From: Levilinea sp. | GTDB taxonomy: Bacteria > Chloroflexota > Anaerolineae > Anaerolineales > Anaerolineaceae | Direction: 5' to 3' | Length of the DNA stretch: 64,000 nt | Assembly: GCA_029975215.1 (NCBI GenBank) | Contig: JARKPO010000019.1 | Span: 34,283 to 98,282, forward strand | In this document: one piece after another, positions 63,861 through 64,000 of the stretch | How positions within the stretch are numbered: the first letter of the stretch is position 1 | Layout: each line of letters starts with the position of its first letter | Notes under the pieces: generated by a model | What the model was told of the DNA's origin: nothing | Databases searched by the model: none | What the model saw: only the letters and a program-made list of their open reading frames with translations | Translations under genes and position numbers: made by a program

Positions 63861-64000
63861 GGGTGTCTGTCCCAAGAGTGGTAGGTTTTGAAAAAAGAGC
63901 AAGCTCCGAGTAAACTGGTAGGTGCTTAGGCCACCAAGTTACCGGAGCTTGCCATGTCTATTGTCACCTTACAGATACCAGAAGTCAAGTCAATTGAGAC
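63861..64000 (+). mobile_element. Left end of a probable insertion sequence
   Basis: After the thrS hairpin the composition changes. GGGTGTCTGTCCCAAGAGTG (63861-63880) could be a terminal repeat. A hairpin follows, GCAAGCTCCG (63899-63908) with CGGAGCTTGC (63943-63952), directly before an ATG (63954). The element runs off the window, so its partner end cannot be checked. Confidence 0.45.
63954..64000 (+). CDS. Start of a possible transposase (partial)
   Basis: Fifteen codons reading MSIVTLQIPEVKSIE before the window ends. From memory this resembles the N-termini of transposases in Chloroflexota ahead of a zinc ribbon, but too little is present to be certain. The ATG sits at the foot of a stable hairpin, which could limit its translation. 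Confidence 0.4.
   Translation, partial: MSIVTLQIPEVKSIE

Overview
The window looks like a chromosomal segment of a Chloroflexota bacterium, most likely class Anaerolineae. This is inferred from gene content, not from a marker gene. The pointers are an alternative complex III (Act) respiratory operon with no bc1 genes, lipoproteins with long Pro/Thr-rich linkers, a T-box leader on thrS, F420-type and CBM9-type proteins, and GC-rich genes in dense operons. No rRNA, CRISPR array or prophage was seen.

Layout. 0-15 kb: divergent polysaccharide clusters. The leftward operon holds two O-antigen-ligase/TPR proteins, a cupin, a DegT aminotransferase and a methyltransferase. The rightward operon holds a bi-domain oxidoreductase, a heparinase-II/III-like protein and a GT4 glycosyltransferase, and runs into a PhoB/PhoR-type two-component system. 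15-22 kb: a Pho-box candidate, pstSCAB-phoU, then a CHAD-domain protein and a phosphoesterase, together a phosphate/polyphosphate block. 22-26 kb: a MoxR-DUF58-DUF4129 operon. 26-41 kb: assorted housekeeping and transport genes, including udk, an SLC13-type carrier, tRNA-Thr, a MshA-like glycosyltransferase, an MFS carrier, dinB, an ABC-2 exporter, two paralogous CBM9-like lipoproteins, an NrtR-like regulator and an RlmD-like methyltransferase. 41.8-48.7 kb: the ACIII operon (diheme cytochrome-actA-actB1-actB2-actC-actD-actE) behind a strong sigma70-type promoter. 49-54.4 kb: patatin, tRNA-Ser, a DDN-like protein, a GrpB-PPC fusion, a GH13-like hydrolase and a lipoprotein.

54.45-61.5 kb is the most unusual part. 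It is visibly more AT-rich than its surroundings and reads as a toxic-ion stress island. It holds enolase behind a fluoride riboswitch, a two-domain arsenite-methyltransferase fusion with its own ArsR and two matching operators, and a translationally coupled pair of MutS-like ATPases behind a second fluoride riboswitch on the opposite strand. The island abuts tRNA-Val. That tRNA is separated by only 3 nt from the T-box leader of thrS, so tRNA-Val, T-box and thrS appear to form one transcript. The right edge carries the start of a probable insertion sequence.

A recurrent feature is a TATAAT-like box placed exactly 6-7 nt before the start codon of five genes without Shine-Dalgarno sequences, which predicts leaderless mRNAs.
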